Part shown: piece after piece, positions 16,201 through 31,200 of the stretch
Layout: every line of letters begins with the position of its first letter
Position numbering within the stretch: the first letter of the stretch is position 1
Assembly: GCA_020650975.1 (NCBI GenBank)
Contig: JAIPMN010000258.1
Location: 1-64,000, forward strand
DNA from: Apostichopus californicus
Lineage: Eukaryota; Echinodermata; Holothuroidea; Aspidochirotida; Stichopodidae
Length of the DNA: 64,000 bases
Direction of reading: 5' to 3'
Notes under the pieces: generated by a model
What the model was told of the DNA's origin: nothing
Seen by the model: the letters and a program-made list of their open reading frames with translations, nothing else
Databases searched by the model: none
Program-made: the position numbers and the translations under genes

Positions 16201-19200
16201 CAGTCAGGTTGTAGTGTGTTGGGATGGCAACAATGCTTTGGTTGTAGTGTCTGTACAGTGGGGTGCATGCTGTAACAATAATAAAAGTAATAATAATAAT
16301 AATCAGCAGTTATTTTACCAAAAAATGTGGGAGAAACCAGCAAGGGCTAATGGAATACAACTAACACGTCAGGGTGGCTTCTAACTCAACATTTTAACTC
16401 AAATTTGGAAATGTTTTCAAATTTGAAAGTCATTTCAGATGGGAAAATGGTAGATTGCTTTTGGAAGCAATCCCACCTTACTATGACCCTCCCGGGAATC
16501 GAACCCCAAACTGCCCAATTGTTAAGCCTCATTGCTTTAAATGCCACCGCCTTTATCCACTATGCCACAGCACCGGTTAATCATAGACCTATCATACTGT
16601 AGGTCCTAAAACAAGGTCCTTATATTGAGAAATTGATTGCCAGATGCCTGTGACCTCATTTATCATTGTCAAAACAACAGAAATATTTTGTAAAGGAACC
16701 ACTTTTTACGGAAATAGATCATCATCAATCAGTATTTACAAAGTGCTGATATCATGGAACTCTTCAGAATTGCCTTGAAAGAGAAAGGTTTTAAGCTGTT
16801 GTCTTGAAACTGTTCAGTGAGTGGCAATGTCTAAGTTCATGTGGCATGGAATTCCATAAACGAGGGCCAATTCTAGAAATATGCACGAGCACCTTATCCA
16901 CTGAATTTGAAGTGTGGCTCGATAAGGAGAAGTTAGCATGTCGGAGAGAATGAGTTGGCTTATAAGGGGAGATGAGATCACACAAATATTGAGGTATTTG
17001 CCCATGTAGGGCCGTCCAAGTTTATAGCAAGTTCGTTGTCCTGTATGCTCTACAGTAGTTTTCTTCCAGAAACGAGAAACTACAGTGTTTGTGAAATAAC
17101 TGCTCACATCACAACATAGAATTGCTTAAAAAGTGACAGTTCTTGGTACTAGTACAATGTCAATTGTTTCACTCTGATTGGATGAATTCACTACTTTGAA
17201 TACATGTATTGACTGCACAGGACCTGTATACACAATGGACATATTCTGCAGATTGGTTCATTGTGATGCAGGTCTCATGGGCTCCATAATATTTCTCCTT
17301 GCTGCTGAAAGAGAGAAAAAATATTGATGAAATAACAGGTTATCTTAATTGAGACAGAATCGCTGAAAGGTGATACATAAGGTCACTATAGATGTCATTT
17401 GATTCCCAAACATCAATGGACTGACTTTACATAACTATATACTGGAAGCCTGTGGCCTGCACACAATTCTATCGACATGTACACAATGGACATATTCTGC
17501 AAAAGTTTTATTTCAATTATGTCAATTATATTAAGTCTTTTGGGAGCCACAGTAGTACCTTGTGGTTGGCCACGGGAGAAAAAGGGAATTTCTGGTCACA
17601 ATTTTAATACAGCTTTCTACTTCAAATACATGTGCATGCGTTATTTCATGTGAACATAAATGTTTATCGGTATAAAGCTTCAAAGCTGCTTGCTGTGAGT
17701 GAAAATTGGAACTCTAACCTATCCAAGATCGGAACAAATAGAATGCAAAATAAAAGGGGAAAAGACCTTATTTGTCAATTTGCAACTATGACGTCTTTCC
17801 TGTAAGTTCAATGTTCCCTTTTGAGACAGATATGACAACTTCAACGACAAAAATTTAGGAACAGGCATGCAGGAAGGAAATAGTATGCATGTTGCACAAA
17901 GATACTTACTTTGGGTTCCTCCTTTATTGGCTAAATATAAATTTACCTCAAAGAGCTGTTCTTTTAAGCATTGGAAGGACGATTTTTGCTGCAATTAAAG
18001 TAACACTGTCTAAAACTGAAAGCAAGTTTACCCCCACCCCAATGGTGATGTACAGTATCTTCCAGTAACATACAGTTTGGTTCTGTGTGCTCTGATAATG
18101 TAAGGACATCTTTTATGTTAAACCAGAACACTGTGACAGGTGACTATACAGTAGATACTGTAACTTTAATACTTAATACCATAATGGTCTTAATGTCTAA
18201 CAGTGAAAAAATACACCTTTAAGTTTTTTATTGGGAGCTACAGTATTTGAAAGGTTCCCTGTATGTTTCGCAGGGCACCAGCTCTATACAGTACTTCCCG
18301 ATGTACAGGTAAATTGAGCACCCCTCCCCCCCCCCCTCACAAATAACTCTCAAAAATATTTTAAAGCTCCATCAATATGGTGCATAAGTATATATGCATG
18401 ACATTTTTCGTGTCTGGCATAGTTTTGAGCTTTTTTATTAGTATGCTTTATAAAAGTGCACTTAAAATGCTTACCACTGCGCACAGTAAATGCCAGTCCT
18501 GTCACAAGCATTTACCAGCGATGCATTTATAGCATTTCCTTTATTTCATGTATTTAAGTACTTTACACTCCCATTAATTAGCCTGTGAGTGAAAAATTCT
18601 ACTGTGTTGTATTGTACGCCAGAAAATAGCTTGTACATTCAGTCTTGGCAGAAGGATGATGAGTGCATAATTATTAGCTACTTCAAGAAGATTGATGGAG
18701 TTAAGGTGAACATTCATCACCTAACATGCTCTTAACCATTCATCATCCAGCAAATTAAATATTTATCAGCTATAAGTTTTAATTATTCATCAATTTTCAG
18801 TGAAGTGCTAGCACAAGTCAGATGTTACCTACAGTGTATTGTGTACAGTATCTTCACATTGAGTAGTAAGTTAACATGTATTTTAATTTGCTCACTGTGT
18901 TAATGTCTTTTTTTTTGGGGGGGGGGGGTTATATCTCTAGCCAAGGTAGAACAAGAGTTCAGTAGTTGTGTGGAGATTGGTGAGTGAGTCCCTCATTAAT
19001 TCCCAAAACCTGGGATATTTTTGAGGGGAGGGGGGGGGGGGCAGGGTACACATACATTAGATTAACAGTAGTAGGGACTCTGTCACTGTGATTGTGTCAG
19101 AAGTCACTAAATGTTTGGTTTGAGTGGGAATTGTGTATTATCCTTATCAAGCCTATCACAACAGTTTTCCCACACATGATCCTCATGGCATAATGCAGAC

Positions 19201-22200
19201 CAAACTACAGTAACTCCGGCAATTGTCATGTAACTTCAGTTTACCTCACAGTGGTATGTGACCAAGAAATAAGGACACAAACAAAGACGTAAATTAAACA
19301 GAGTATTTTAGAGCTTCCTCTGACTAGATATCTACTAACTGCCTCGGTATTCATATCATGCAACAGAAAAGGAACAACTTAGAGGTTACATTGCACTAAT
19401 AAAGCTAGAGAATCTAATTTGTTGCATCCTCTATGAGGATAATATCATACCAGAAGGATAGGATAAGAAAAGAGAATTCAGGATTATTAAAAAAACAGGG
19501 GGCAGGGGAATGGACTTTCGTCTCTCTGAAACTTTTTTCCCAGAAAGTATGATAAAGATGCCTCTACTTCAATACTTCAAGTCCTTCTTAGATGTGAACT
19601 GTTTTGTGCCAAAATTCTTCACACTCTTGGCCATTACTTGCATCTTAGCACATCATACAGGCTAAATAAATAGAAACCACCATGACACACTTTGCCAGCT
19701 TTGATGTCCATTCCTTTATAATTTTGTTACCATTTGTCTAGTTCTATTGTTGCCTTCTCTTTAGATTTGACAATCTCCTATTGTTATTGTCCAGTTAAGA
19801 TACCATTGTTACCAATATCCATAATCTGCTAGGAAGTTACTCCTCAATAGAAATCTGCTAGCTATTGGAATTTGGATGGCTTCCTGTCTTTTATGCTCTC
19901 TAATCCTGAATAAAAAGAAGACTCACTTTAATGCTGCCACTTTGCCAGGCTCTGTCTGTACAGTTTGTGGTATCAGTATTCAATTAGCCTGTTTTTAAAG
20001 GTCATCATTATTTCTCCAGATTTAATCTAATAACTTTCAAAAGTACTTTCCTGGAGGTCCTGACCCTTGGAATTATTTCCAGCCATTTGACAGTTTAATT
20101 ATATAGTGAATCAAAATATATCAGAGAAAAAAGTTGCTGTTAAAAACCTCGTTATGCATTCCAGTATAAAACACACAACAAACAAAGTGCAATCCATTTT
20201 CTTTGAGACTCCTCAATAAAGAAAACAAGGAACAGAGGATCAAGAGAGAAGACGGAAATGACAGACAGAAAGTTAACCCCCTCCCCTCCCTCCCTCTCCT
20301 CTAAAAATAAATAAACAAACAAACAAAGCAGCTACAAAGATAAAATAAAATATAAAACATCAATTTTATGAACATCTTATTGTTAGATTTACAGACAGTC
20401 AAGTATATTGAGGTCTCCTCTGGAAAGCAGTGCTTCTGCACTGAGCAGGACTACCCTCATTAAAGATGACAATAATAAAAAATTATACAAAATATTATTG
20501 CTTGTAAAATAACATCTAATTACATTTCTATAAAATCTTGAATATTCATGTCTCAACATATATTAGTTTTTGCTCTACAGTCTGTATCAGTCCATCTGGT
20601 AATATCTCTGCAAGGCTTTCCCCCTTGATTGGCCCATCTATGTTTAGAATGTTTTTCTTAGATTTTAAAGGAAGTAGGTAATCTTAGTTGAATTTGACCT
20701 GCAGGAAACAGAGGAAAGCCGAGCCAAAGATGACTGCTTCTTGACTTCTTTTTGCCTTCAGTGTTTGACGTGAACGAATCACGTACAGGATATACCTCGG
20801 CTAGTTCCTCGTAACACACATCCGCAATCAGCGACAGGTTTCTCTGTTCATTGTTCTTGACCTAGCTCATGATCTGTTACATGCTCGTTAATTTAACCTC
20901 GTCTGTGTTTAGACGTTACGTTCTCATTGACAGAAGAAAAACTGGTAAATGGGATATTATACAATTAGATCTTTGCAAGGCTACTACTGTAAGTATTAAT
21001 AGCTTCAAGTTAATTTCTCAGACAGACTGAAGATTTTTTTCATGTGTAATTATTCTACTGCATTAAAACCACTGTATTAATGGAATGTACACAGTGAATC
21101 TGCTAAACTGCAGTCTCTTCCTAACATTCTGCAATTCTATCATATATTCTATATTCTATATATTTCCATCTAAGCAGACAGTCTTGGACCATCTCATCTG
21201 CAATTGACATTTGTGCTTTTGAGTCATGTCTTATGTAGTTGACAGTTATTAATGTGGAAGAAATCTCGTAGCTTACTTATGGACTAAATATTTACTTAGT
21301 TAGCACCAACAAAGTGAAAGTTGGAATTCATGCAGAAACATTTTGCCATAAGTACTACATGTTGTGTATATTTCTACATAGCGCCTGTAAACATTTCTAT
21401 ATAGTACCCTGTGTATATTTCTATATAGCGCCATCTGTCATGCTCCAAAATGTAATAGTATGTGTTGGTGTGCTACTACTGTATGAGATGGCCTGTCACA
21501 TTTGTCAAATGTAGACTGATTCACAGAAGAATTTCATCATGAATGCAAAATCAAAGAGCTAGAAAATGGACAAATGCTGTATGAAGAATAAGTATTGGAA
21601 TATTTAGCCAACATTGTTAGCATGTCTTGGCAGAGGTGAATAACTGTGAAAGGCAGAACAGCAAAATCACTTTTGGCTTTAATATACCAATCGTACTTTT
21701 ATTGTATGTTGATTGTTGATCTTTGGCTCATGTTGTCTTGATGATCTTGGATCAAGCTATGCAACTGAATATCAACAATATGTTCTGCCAGATAAACAAT
21801 TGAAGAATTGTACACAAAGAATAGAAAGAAAAAACACATTTCTTAGTGTTTCCTTCAAGTACAAGGTAAAGATTGCACAATAATTAAACACATTTAAATT
21901 GCACAATTAATTCGAAATGTCAGGCCAACTAAACTTACACAATAATTAAACTACAAAGTGGAAAAGTCAGCGATGTTGTCATTGTGTTTCATACAGATGT
22001 AAAAGAAAACTTGAGATTAATAATAAAACATGGTGAATTACTGAATTTTCATCTCCTTTAAATAACACATCAATTCGTTAAAAGACCGAGCGAATAGCTT
22101 AAATGTCAAATGTCAGCCTATTTGTGGCACCGCCCCATTGATGGATGATACAGTGTAAAAATTACTAGAAGACATGTATAGATTGAAAGATGGTAGAAAT

Positions 22201-25200
22201 TACTCAAAGAAGAACAAAATTTTGTCATTTAGTTGGGTTATACTGCTTGTTGAAACATAATGAGTTTAGCAGCCTTGCCAGTGCTTAATGAATGGAAATT
22301 GTTAATATCAGACTGGGTAGTCAGAAGATTCGTTTAAAGCAGTTGACTTTGTGTTAAAGATGACATAAATCTTCCCTCATTCAAATATACAGAATTTGAA
22401 TAAGTTAAAACAGCTATATATTGTATTCTTTCGTTCATACATTCTTTAGGTATGATAATAATTAATAATAGTAATAATAATAATAATAAAAATAATATTA
22501 AAAATAATAATACAGAGGATTTATGAGGCCCTAAATCAGAAACAAGAAGTAGCTGCTCTAGGCGCTAAACAAAACAAGTCAATCGCAATGAAATGAACAA
22601 CTATACAGTAAATGATGTTTCAAGCTGCTGAATATTCATAAAAATTATCTAGTGTGGATTGCCGATGATCATGCTAAAGCGCAAAAGGAGAAAAAAAGAA
22701 AAGGAAAAAAGTTAATATATTAGTATTGATTAGTAGTATTAATTATTAAATTATTGATAGCTATGTTCATAATCAATGGCGGGGGGGGTTCGGGAGAGGA
22801 GAAAAATACCCAGCAAGATAAAAAAACTTGTCTCCTTTAACTGTAGGTTGTGCTTCCAATGCAGTAACTCATTAAATCGTAAAATTCACAGATCTTCCCC
22901 TCGTACCGTAGAACTGAATTATATTAAAATTGTTTTACCCACTCTGTTATTGATAATTCATTTGCATTTTCACCTCGCTTTCGTTATCGCTCTTAAAGTT
23001 TACGAAAAGAATTTTTTACTAGTGATGCGCATACTCTCTCATTGAGGGCCTTGAATCTAAACTCGAAAACTCATTTACTATATTTATATATATTATAGAT
23101 ATTTACATGAACAGGGAAAAAAAAGCGACACCAATTTTTGAATAGAACTGAATCGTTGTGAAAGTGAAGCTGATCTGATCTCAAAGGCAAAATTTATGAA
23201 TCTTTGAAATCAGCTTCACACTTTCATTCTCAATTCACAGAGATATGAAATATGAAAACACAGACTACTGTCGCCGTTCATCTTGTGAAATCATTACACT
23301 AAATTTTTTTTCTTTCAGCATCGTATTGTGTTTGAAAGCAAGCTTCACACTCGTTGAAGTGACCAATTTTAGCTACGACAACTTTCAATTTTTTCTTTCC
23401 TTCTCGTAAACCCCGTTATTTTTGTGTTGTTCATCAAAGCCTGACATGGGAAAAACATGTAAGAATGGAATCTATCCACAGCAGCAGTAGATAACTCTGC
23501 ACAGGAATCATGGAGAAGATTTTAAATTATGCTCGAGATGCGACAGAATTTTAGAGGTGAAATTTTCTGTGTAAAATGGCCGAAGATTATGATGCAGAGT
23601 TACATGCTTTACATTCAGCCATGAGCAATTGGGGTTTGTTTGCGGTTAGTTCTGACGGAAGCTTCTTCTTGCCGAGCATTTACCTCGAGGAGGTGGAGGA
23701 AGAAGAGGAGGAGGAAGAAGATGATGGAGAGGGAAATAATAATGAGGTTCACAGTTTCTTTGCGAGTTCCGAGGAAAATAACAATCAAACCATCTCAGGA
23801 AAAAACGACGATTTAATAAAGCAAGGTGAGAAACTTGTGTTACAGAAACTTAAAAATGTAATTGTAATGAGGGTTATTTTTAGGAATTATCAATTTTTGT
23901 TAGTCGTGAACAAAAATTAAGTGCACAAATTTTGTACTAAGAGACGCGTTAATTGCAAAAGCAATACAATAAGAATACTATACAATTTATGTGAGGTTTC
24001 TGCACACCATACATACAGTAGCTGGGATTGGTTGCGTTAGATATACTTTTAGCGGAATGGATTCGTTATTAATTTAAGTCTTTACGTCTAGGCATCATTA
24101 ATGTCTGTCTTTTGTTAATGTTCACTATGGTAGCACAGTTGAACTTATGTACACGTTACAATAAATTCGAGTTGTAATTTCAGAGAGGATTTTTATGAAT
24201 TGATGCTAATGGATTGATGTTGTACCAATTAAGGGCTATAGGTTTCTTTACATTTCGAGTGTAAAATATTTCTCTAGTTTAGCTTTTTTACTTTAATTCA
24301 GGTCTGCATATTTCATACAAAATACTGTACATGATATCAAACATGCATGAAACACTGCACAATGCAGTTTGAGGATTTTAATGATCTGGGCTAGTGTTCA
24401 AATGTGTAAGTGGGTTGTACAAACATTACAGGGTTTTATTGAACCAAATATTTTATTGTACTTTGGAGAGCTTTAGAAGAACAGGGTATAAACAAGTGTC
24501 TTTGTTTCACCTAGCCATCTGTTCAAATATTAAATTGGAAAGGAAAGGAAAATGGGCTGCAAATGCAGGGTTTATCTGAAAGTTTAGTAAGAAGAATGGA
24601 GGGGGGAGGGCTGGGAGAGAGGGGAAGTGGTGATGATGTGCACACTATTTAGTACTGTACTACTTAAATTCAGCTTGGTATAACAGAAAACAATGAATTT
24701 GAAGAGGAGAAATGCTGGTTTGTGGAAGGAGGACAGGCATATATAACCTTAAATGTACCCAAACCAAGACTTTTTGCATGTATGGAGAATTTGTATATGG
24801 AGTTTGTTTATACACAACACCAGATGTGAGAGAACTCTCAGCATAGATACATGTACAGTAGGATATCATAGGATCATGGCCTCATGCATAGGTCACACTA
24901 CAGATGACTATAGGGTGTAGATTCTTAAATGGCTACCCATTAATGTCATGTGTTGGTGGATTAGTGCAATAGCCCCACCCCTTATGCAAGGAACTGGAAG
25001 TATAACACATAGCAAAATGACATGCACAGTCTAATTGTTATGCAAATGATAAGCCTACATGTACGGTATTTACTGCGGTGTATGTAGCAGGGTTTATGTA
25101 TAAAGCCGAAGTAGATTTCACACCATTTATAATCAATTATAGTAAACACATTTACCAATGGTATCGAAACTTGCAAACTTGTCTGGAAAATTTGTGAATA

Positions 25201-28200
25201 ATATGAAATTAATTAAATTTCCCTGCAAATATTATGGAGAGACAGGATGTGGTATTCCAATCCACCTTGCATCACACCTCATATTTTTTTCCTTTTTCTT
25301 TCTTACCAGTTGTCTGTATAACTTGTTATCAATACTGTAGATGGGTTTTTATCAGCTTAGGTGAATAAAAAAAGCCTCAGCTTATCTACAAAATGGTCAG
25401 ATCAGTGTCTTCAATAAACATGTATATGGGACGAAATTTATTTTTAACTTTGGGCATCCTATGGTTTGATTTCATCATTTCATACCAATTAGTTTCCTGT
25501 GGTTTGCAATTGCTCCCTGTGGTTTGGGATACTTCTGACAAGAAAAGGTCTGATTGTATTCACTGAGTGGTCGTTTCACTAAAAATACTACTCTGATTTC
25601 AAAATCTGTCTGCATTTGATGACCATCTAAAAGTGAAGTGTGACTGGAATAAAATGTAGATAACATCAAAGCTTATGACAACGTAAATATTCCTTTCTCC
25701 AGTACACAATCAGTCTACTGTACTGTTGGGAAATCACAGGGCATGAAACCCTCAAAAATGCCCAAAGGATGATAAAGATAAAAAAAGTAATAAAAATATT
25801 AATAAAAACATCCAAGCTTGAGATAGTTTTATCTAATTTCTGAGAATTGGCCTTAAGGGTGTTGATTTAATGGTAAGAGGAGGATAAGTTGTTAAAAAAA
25901 GTTCTTTGTCAAGGCAAAAAGAGAAATTAACATTCCCATATGGTTAACATATTATAATAATAACATTAAGCAAGAGGGTACAGACAGATTGACAGATTTG
26001 AAATTTTACTGGGGTGGTGTGATGAAACAATTTGGAAAGGATATGAAAGCTTAAATTATGCATTCATTTTCGATATGTCTAATTAACGATCTTCTTTTGA
26101 TACTATTGTGTAATGCGTAGCGAGTAATTAATCACACCACAATGGTGATGTACTCTTTTTGCCAGAATTTTTGGCCCATTTCGCAGAGTTCGAGGGAATG
26201 AAAATCCAGACAATATCATCGCCTTTGTTTATCCAAAACATTCATCGGGACACATACATGCACAGGCATGTGTTTTGACCTTTCCGATCATTACTGTACA
26301 TTAGGCTGTATGCAGGACTACGTGTTTGAATGCTGCAATAACTGCTACACGCCTAACACCATTACCGATGGCATTACTTAATGTCTGTCTATCTCCCTCT
26401 ATATCAAATAACAGTTATGTTTATGCAGAGCGAGCCTTTCGAAGGACACTTTTAACAAATCACCTTGAGCCATTATTTCCTCGCTGGCATGCAGTTGATT
26501 CCGTGATCGTACTCACTCTATAGAGTCCAGTTAAATGCATAGAGGTGTACTTACTGTACCCTTTAGGTTCATGCTTAAAGTGTACACTGTGTAGCCTACT
26601 TGGTTTTTCTCATGTTTTCTTTTTTTTTCAGTATGAGATATTTTACTATAAGGCCAATGTATTTCCTCGTTCATACACCCCATTAATACTTTCAACTGAC
26701 CCACCCTGTGTTGACAAACTTAGTAACCAACCATTTAATTGTACTAATGATAATAATAATGTTGATTTATAACGCGCACATAACCACCCGGAAGGGTGCT
26801 CAAGGCATTGGAACCTTCCTTTGGTTACAAAGTTCATCAAGTGTGACTAACAGTACTGTTCTTTAATGAATTGCAGACTTATTTTGAGTCCTTACGTCTT
26901 GAAATTTGGTCCAATCTCGACCAAAATGCTAAAAACCTGCTTTATTTCATAGTACAGTGCTCAAGCAATTTAGAGAATTTCAAAATGACACAGGAATTAT
27001 ACAATTGTGTTTAAACAGTTATTTTTAATTTGAGTTGGGCTATTGAAATGCCAGATTGAAATGCCAGATAATTTACTATCCCGGCATGTTTTGAGAACAT
27101 AGCAATCGGACATTTCTATGTTTTATTAAAGCCCATTAATACTGTTGATTTGTTAATTATTTAACCTTTAACGATGGTCTGCAATAACAACTACATATAT
27201 AAATATCCTTAATTACTTGTTTATTTTAGTTAAACTCAACCTGAACACCTTAAGTTATTATGAAGTTTAGGAGGAGGAGGTGGATAATGTTATTCAATAT
27301 ATATTGTAATGTAGGACGATAATTAGGACAATGAAAAATGTTATAAATAGCTTTTTGTTATGCTAACCCAGTAAAGACATTGAAAGTATTGGTAGGCTAT
27401 ATCCATACAGTAAGTGTACATGACTAACTCATCTCACATTGAAGGTGTTGAAGTTATGCAAGGAATTTTAAAGGGAACAGAGACTTTGGTATGAGGCAGG
27501 ACAACGTATGCTTTCTCCTGCACCTTTAACTGACCAATTTCCAAAACCATGTCAGTTTATTTTATTGATAAAATTGTACTCTGGTTTTATTCTCCATACA
27601 TGTATGACTTAGCTATACATGTTTACATGTATGATTTATGTATACATATTTACATATATGATTTAGCTATACATGTTTGTATGAACTGAATTCTCAGTCA
27701 GACAGACTTTCTTTTTTTTCCAATAAATAAGTTCTTGATACTCTTTGTATTTATAAAGACATAATATTCAGCAGGAACATAGTATAGAAACAGAGTGAAC
27801 TTCTGTTGTCCGTGATAATAATGGTTCCTCATTCCTCCTCTCCTTCCTCCCCTTCCCTTGGCCTCCCTCCCTCCCTTCCCCTTTCATTTCCTTCTGTTCT
27901 CCCCCCCCCCACCTCATCTCACACTCCTGCAAATCTGACATCAGACTGAATCTGTAGAAATTTAAGAAAACAATGCACCTCGTTTGCATGTCCCTTTCCC
28001 TAGCTTCCGAAGCTGGTCTCCCAGACAGAAATAGGGGATTATTTTGGAGTGTCCCATTTTTGGAATGCAGATCAGTGAGCTATTAATTGCCGAGATATAC
28101 CTTAACTACAATATGTGGCAATGATGATAATGATGACAATTCTCATTGTTCCATACATTTTCCTGTGTGTCTTCTATCGTGGCAAACGTCCATTAACCCA

Positions 28201-31200
28201 ATGGAGGGTCAAATAAGCCGGGATGCACAGAAGTTATTGTCACAAGTGCTTCAATTGTGAATCGTTATCATTCGATTTGGTTCTATTTTAAGTTATGGTT
28301 TCGTTTTGACAGTAGCATAAGATTTCAAGTTTTGTTTTTAAAGAGATACTGAGAAAACTTGGAATGTATTCCTTTCAATATTGGCTCTCGGTTAAAAGTG
28401 TCCATTCTAATCTGGTCGTTGTAGGAAATTCAACCCAACAGAACCTAATTAAACGTTGTAGTCATTTCCTTACTCTCAACGGGAAGTTGAGGGAGGTCCT
28501 TCAGCCCGTAATCTATTTCTAAGAGTTCGTTCAGTTTAGTGTCTGTTGTGCCTGCCTGCTCGGTAGACAGTGACCGTACAGTAGAAATGGCTCTTGGTCC
28601 TTTGTCCTTTGGTGGTGTGGATTATATACCTAGAATGGAATCGAATGAATATGGTAAGTTTTCTTTAATAAGTTTATTGCATTTAATTGATCTACGAATG
28701 GACTTTGTCACAACAAGGAAACTGTAGCCCTTACTTGAGTAGTGTACATAAAGTATTTATCGGGAACTGACTTAAATCCAAAAGCATTGAAAAACACATA
28801 ATGTACAGTAATATATGTACATTACATTGTTCTTGCAAATGCATTGCTTGAATTTTTTGGCGAAGTTTTAACCATAATCAGAGAGTAATGTAGTGTTCAA
28901 TCTTTGTGTACCATTTTTGAAGGCTATGAAGTTTGTTCCTTGTAAAATATTACTGTTCCTGTGTAAAAAGACCTGCTATACATCTTTGCACTGGTATATA
29001 TTTATATAGCAATTTGAACATTCTGCAGAGTATTTTGTGATATGCCATCATACTGGATAATGTGTTCCCTGATTATCTGTTTGTTGTTTTTTTAAAAGTT
29101 TTTACAAAAGAAATTTTCTCTGAGTAATTTGTGTAAAAATTGTTATAACAAAATTTTGTTTTCCAATAAGAGACGAGAAGGTTCAAATAAGTATAACTTA
29201 AGTTTACTTTTGTTGTTTCATACAGAAGATTGTGAAAACTTCTCAGTCGTGATATTTAGAATACCATGCATTGCAGTTGCCTTCATTAAGGCGCTTTCAC
29301 ACCGGGCGCGACGCGACGCGACGTGACGCGATAAAAAGGTGGAAGGACCTTTCACACCGGCGGGCGATGTTTTTATCGCTCAGCGATGTTTTTGTGGCGC
29401 GCGCGGGAGATATTTTGTCATGTGAACGTAGAGCATTTATATGTAATAACTATACACTGCCTAAATCACTTACCATTATGTCATCGATAAATCCAGACGT
29501 AGAAGTTGATCTGTTAGAGAGCCTCCATTCCCAACCGGGTAATAACCATCCCGGTTCCTTCTCCTATACATCCATGATATCCACGTTTCTAGAACGATAT
29601 AATGGACATTTACCTAACCGATCATGTGATATTACAGAGCGCGATGATTGGTCACCGAAAAATATCGCTCGCGACACTCGGCGACAAGCGACAAAAAGTT
29701 GAAATTATTTCAACTCGAAAAAATCGCGTCGCGTCGTATCGCGTCGCGTCGCGTCGCGCGCCGGTGTGAAAGGGCCTAACTAATCTGATTGTTTTCAACT
29801 TTTTTATCGCGTCGTATCGCGTCGCGTCGCGCGCCGGTGTGAAAGCGCCTTTAGTATTCAGCTTTGGTATTTCTTTCCATCTATAGGCAAAGTTTACAGT
29901 CTGTGTTTTGTTGTTGTACATGTATATCAGATAAACAAACCTAGTTTATAAGCTATTTGTTTCCTTTCGGGAAGTGGTTTTAGTTTCTTCCATTGAATGA
30001 TGTATCATACTTTAATTGCAAAACATTTCCTTATATAATGTTCTTATCTAAGTTATCATTGTACCCAGGAGTATGGTGGTTGATGTAATTATGTATTCTG
30101 TGTCTGCAGACGACCACAACAGTTGATTGAAAAGTGAACACTTTTGAAGTTCAGAATCGGACATCATCATAAAGGCTTTCAAAGGCTGCATTGTTTTGTT
30201 TTAGTAAATTATGCATTGGGTGTTAATGCAATGTACAGAGCTGTTCCAAGAAAACCTTTTTTAATTTCTGTTAAAAATGTTACAAAATGAAACTGGAATT
30301 TCTGTACTAATAGTTACCATGTGCAATGATTGTGAGTGTTTGAAATAATAATTTGAATATTTCCGGTAATTCATTCAGGTGATAAAATATGTAGTTTATT
30401 AAATCAGGTGATAAAATATGTAATTTATTAAACTTCCTTCCCTCCCGTCTTAACTGTCTCCAGGACATACCTATTCACTTTCCCATATATCTACCTAAAC
30501 CACATTTGTCTTCAACTGGAACAAGATTTTCTTCAATAACTATTGAAGAGCTATGAAAGTTTACGTCTAGTGTTCTGTGTTTCTTGGTGTTATTGCTGAA
30601 TTGGTGTCCCACAAACAAACTTAATGAGTGCATCCCTTGGTGGCAGTAGCATTATAAGTCTTGAAAACTGGTTGCTTGGAAAATCTACCGAAATATCACT
30701 TAAAGAACATGATATTGAGTTGATCTATCTGGATGCCTTTCTATTATAATAAAACTATAAAAAACTTAAAATCAGTGTTTTTTTCAAGTGGATGAAGTCA
30801 GGGTGGCTTACTCAATGAACCAAAGGCATATGTGGAATCATTAGTTCAATCCTTGGCCGTCCAATGTAACATGTTTTTTCATTTTTCATCCAGGAGAAAT
30901 TTCCCGGTTTTCCCATCTGAAATGGTCTTCCCCACTTTTTAGAAAAAAATAAAATGAACTACTGTAACACTATCAATTGGATAAAGCCACCCAACCTAAA
31001 ATAACTGCCTTTACTCCTCACTAGGTGATGATGCCTTTAAATTAATATGCAGCTTGATATTAATAACGATGTTAATACTACCCACATCACAGTAACATTT
31101 TTCATTGTACAGTACAGGCATGGAGGTGTGATGTGTTGTGGCATGAGCTTCAGAATTTACTTCATTTCAACCTCATCTGTCTCCTCACAACCTCAGCACT

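Noticed and set aside
16490-16575. tRNA gene on the minus strand
   Set aside because: A and B boxes are present, but the sequence does not fold as a full cloverleaf and continues into a repeat body with an (ATT)n tail, so it is a SINE head.
29271-29921. Open frames of 143 and 89 residues on both strands
   Set aside because: They read through the GCGAC-repeat ends of the Harbinger-like element and have no protein-like composition outside the small central part noted.
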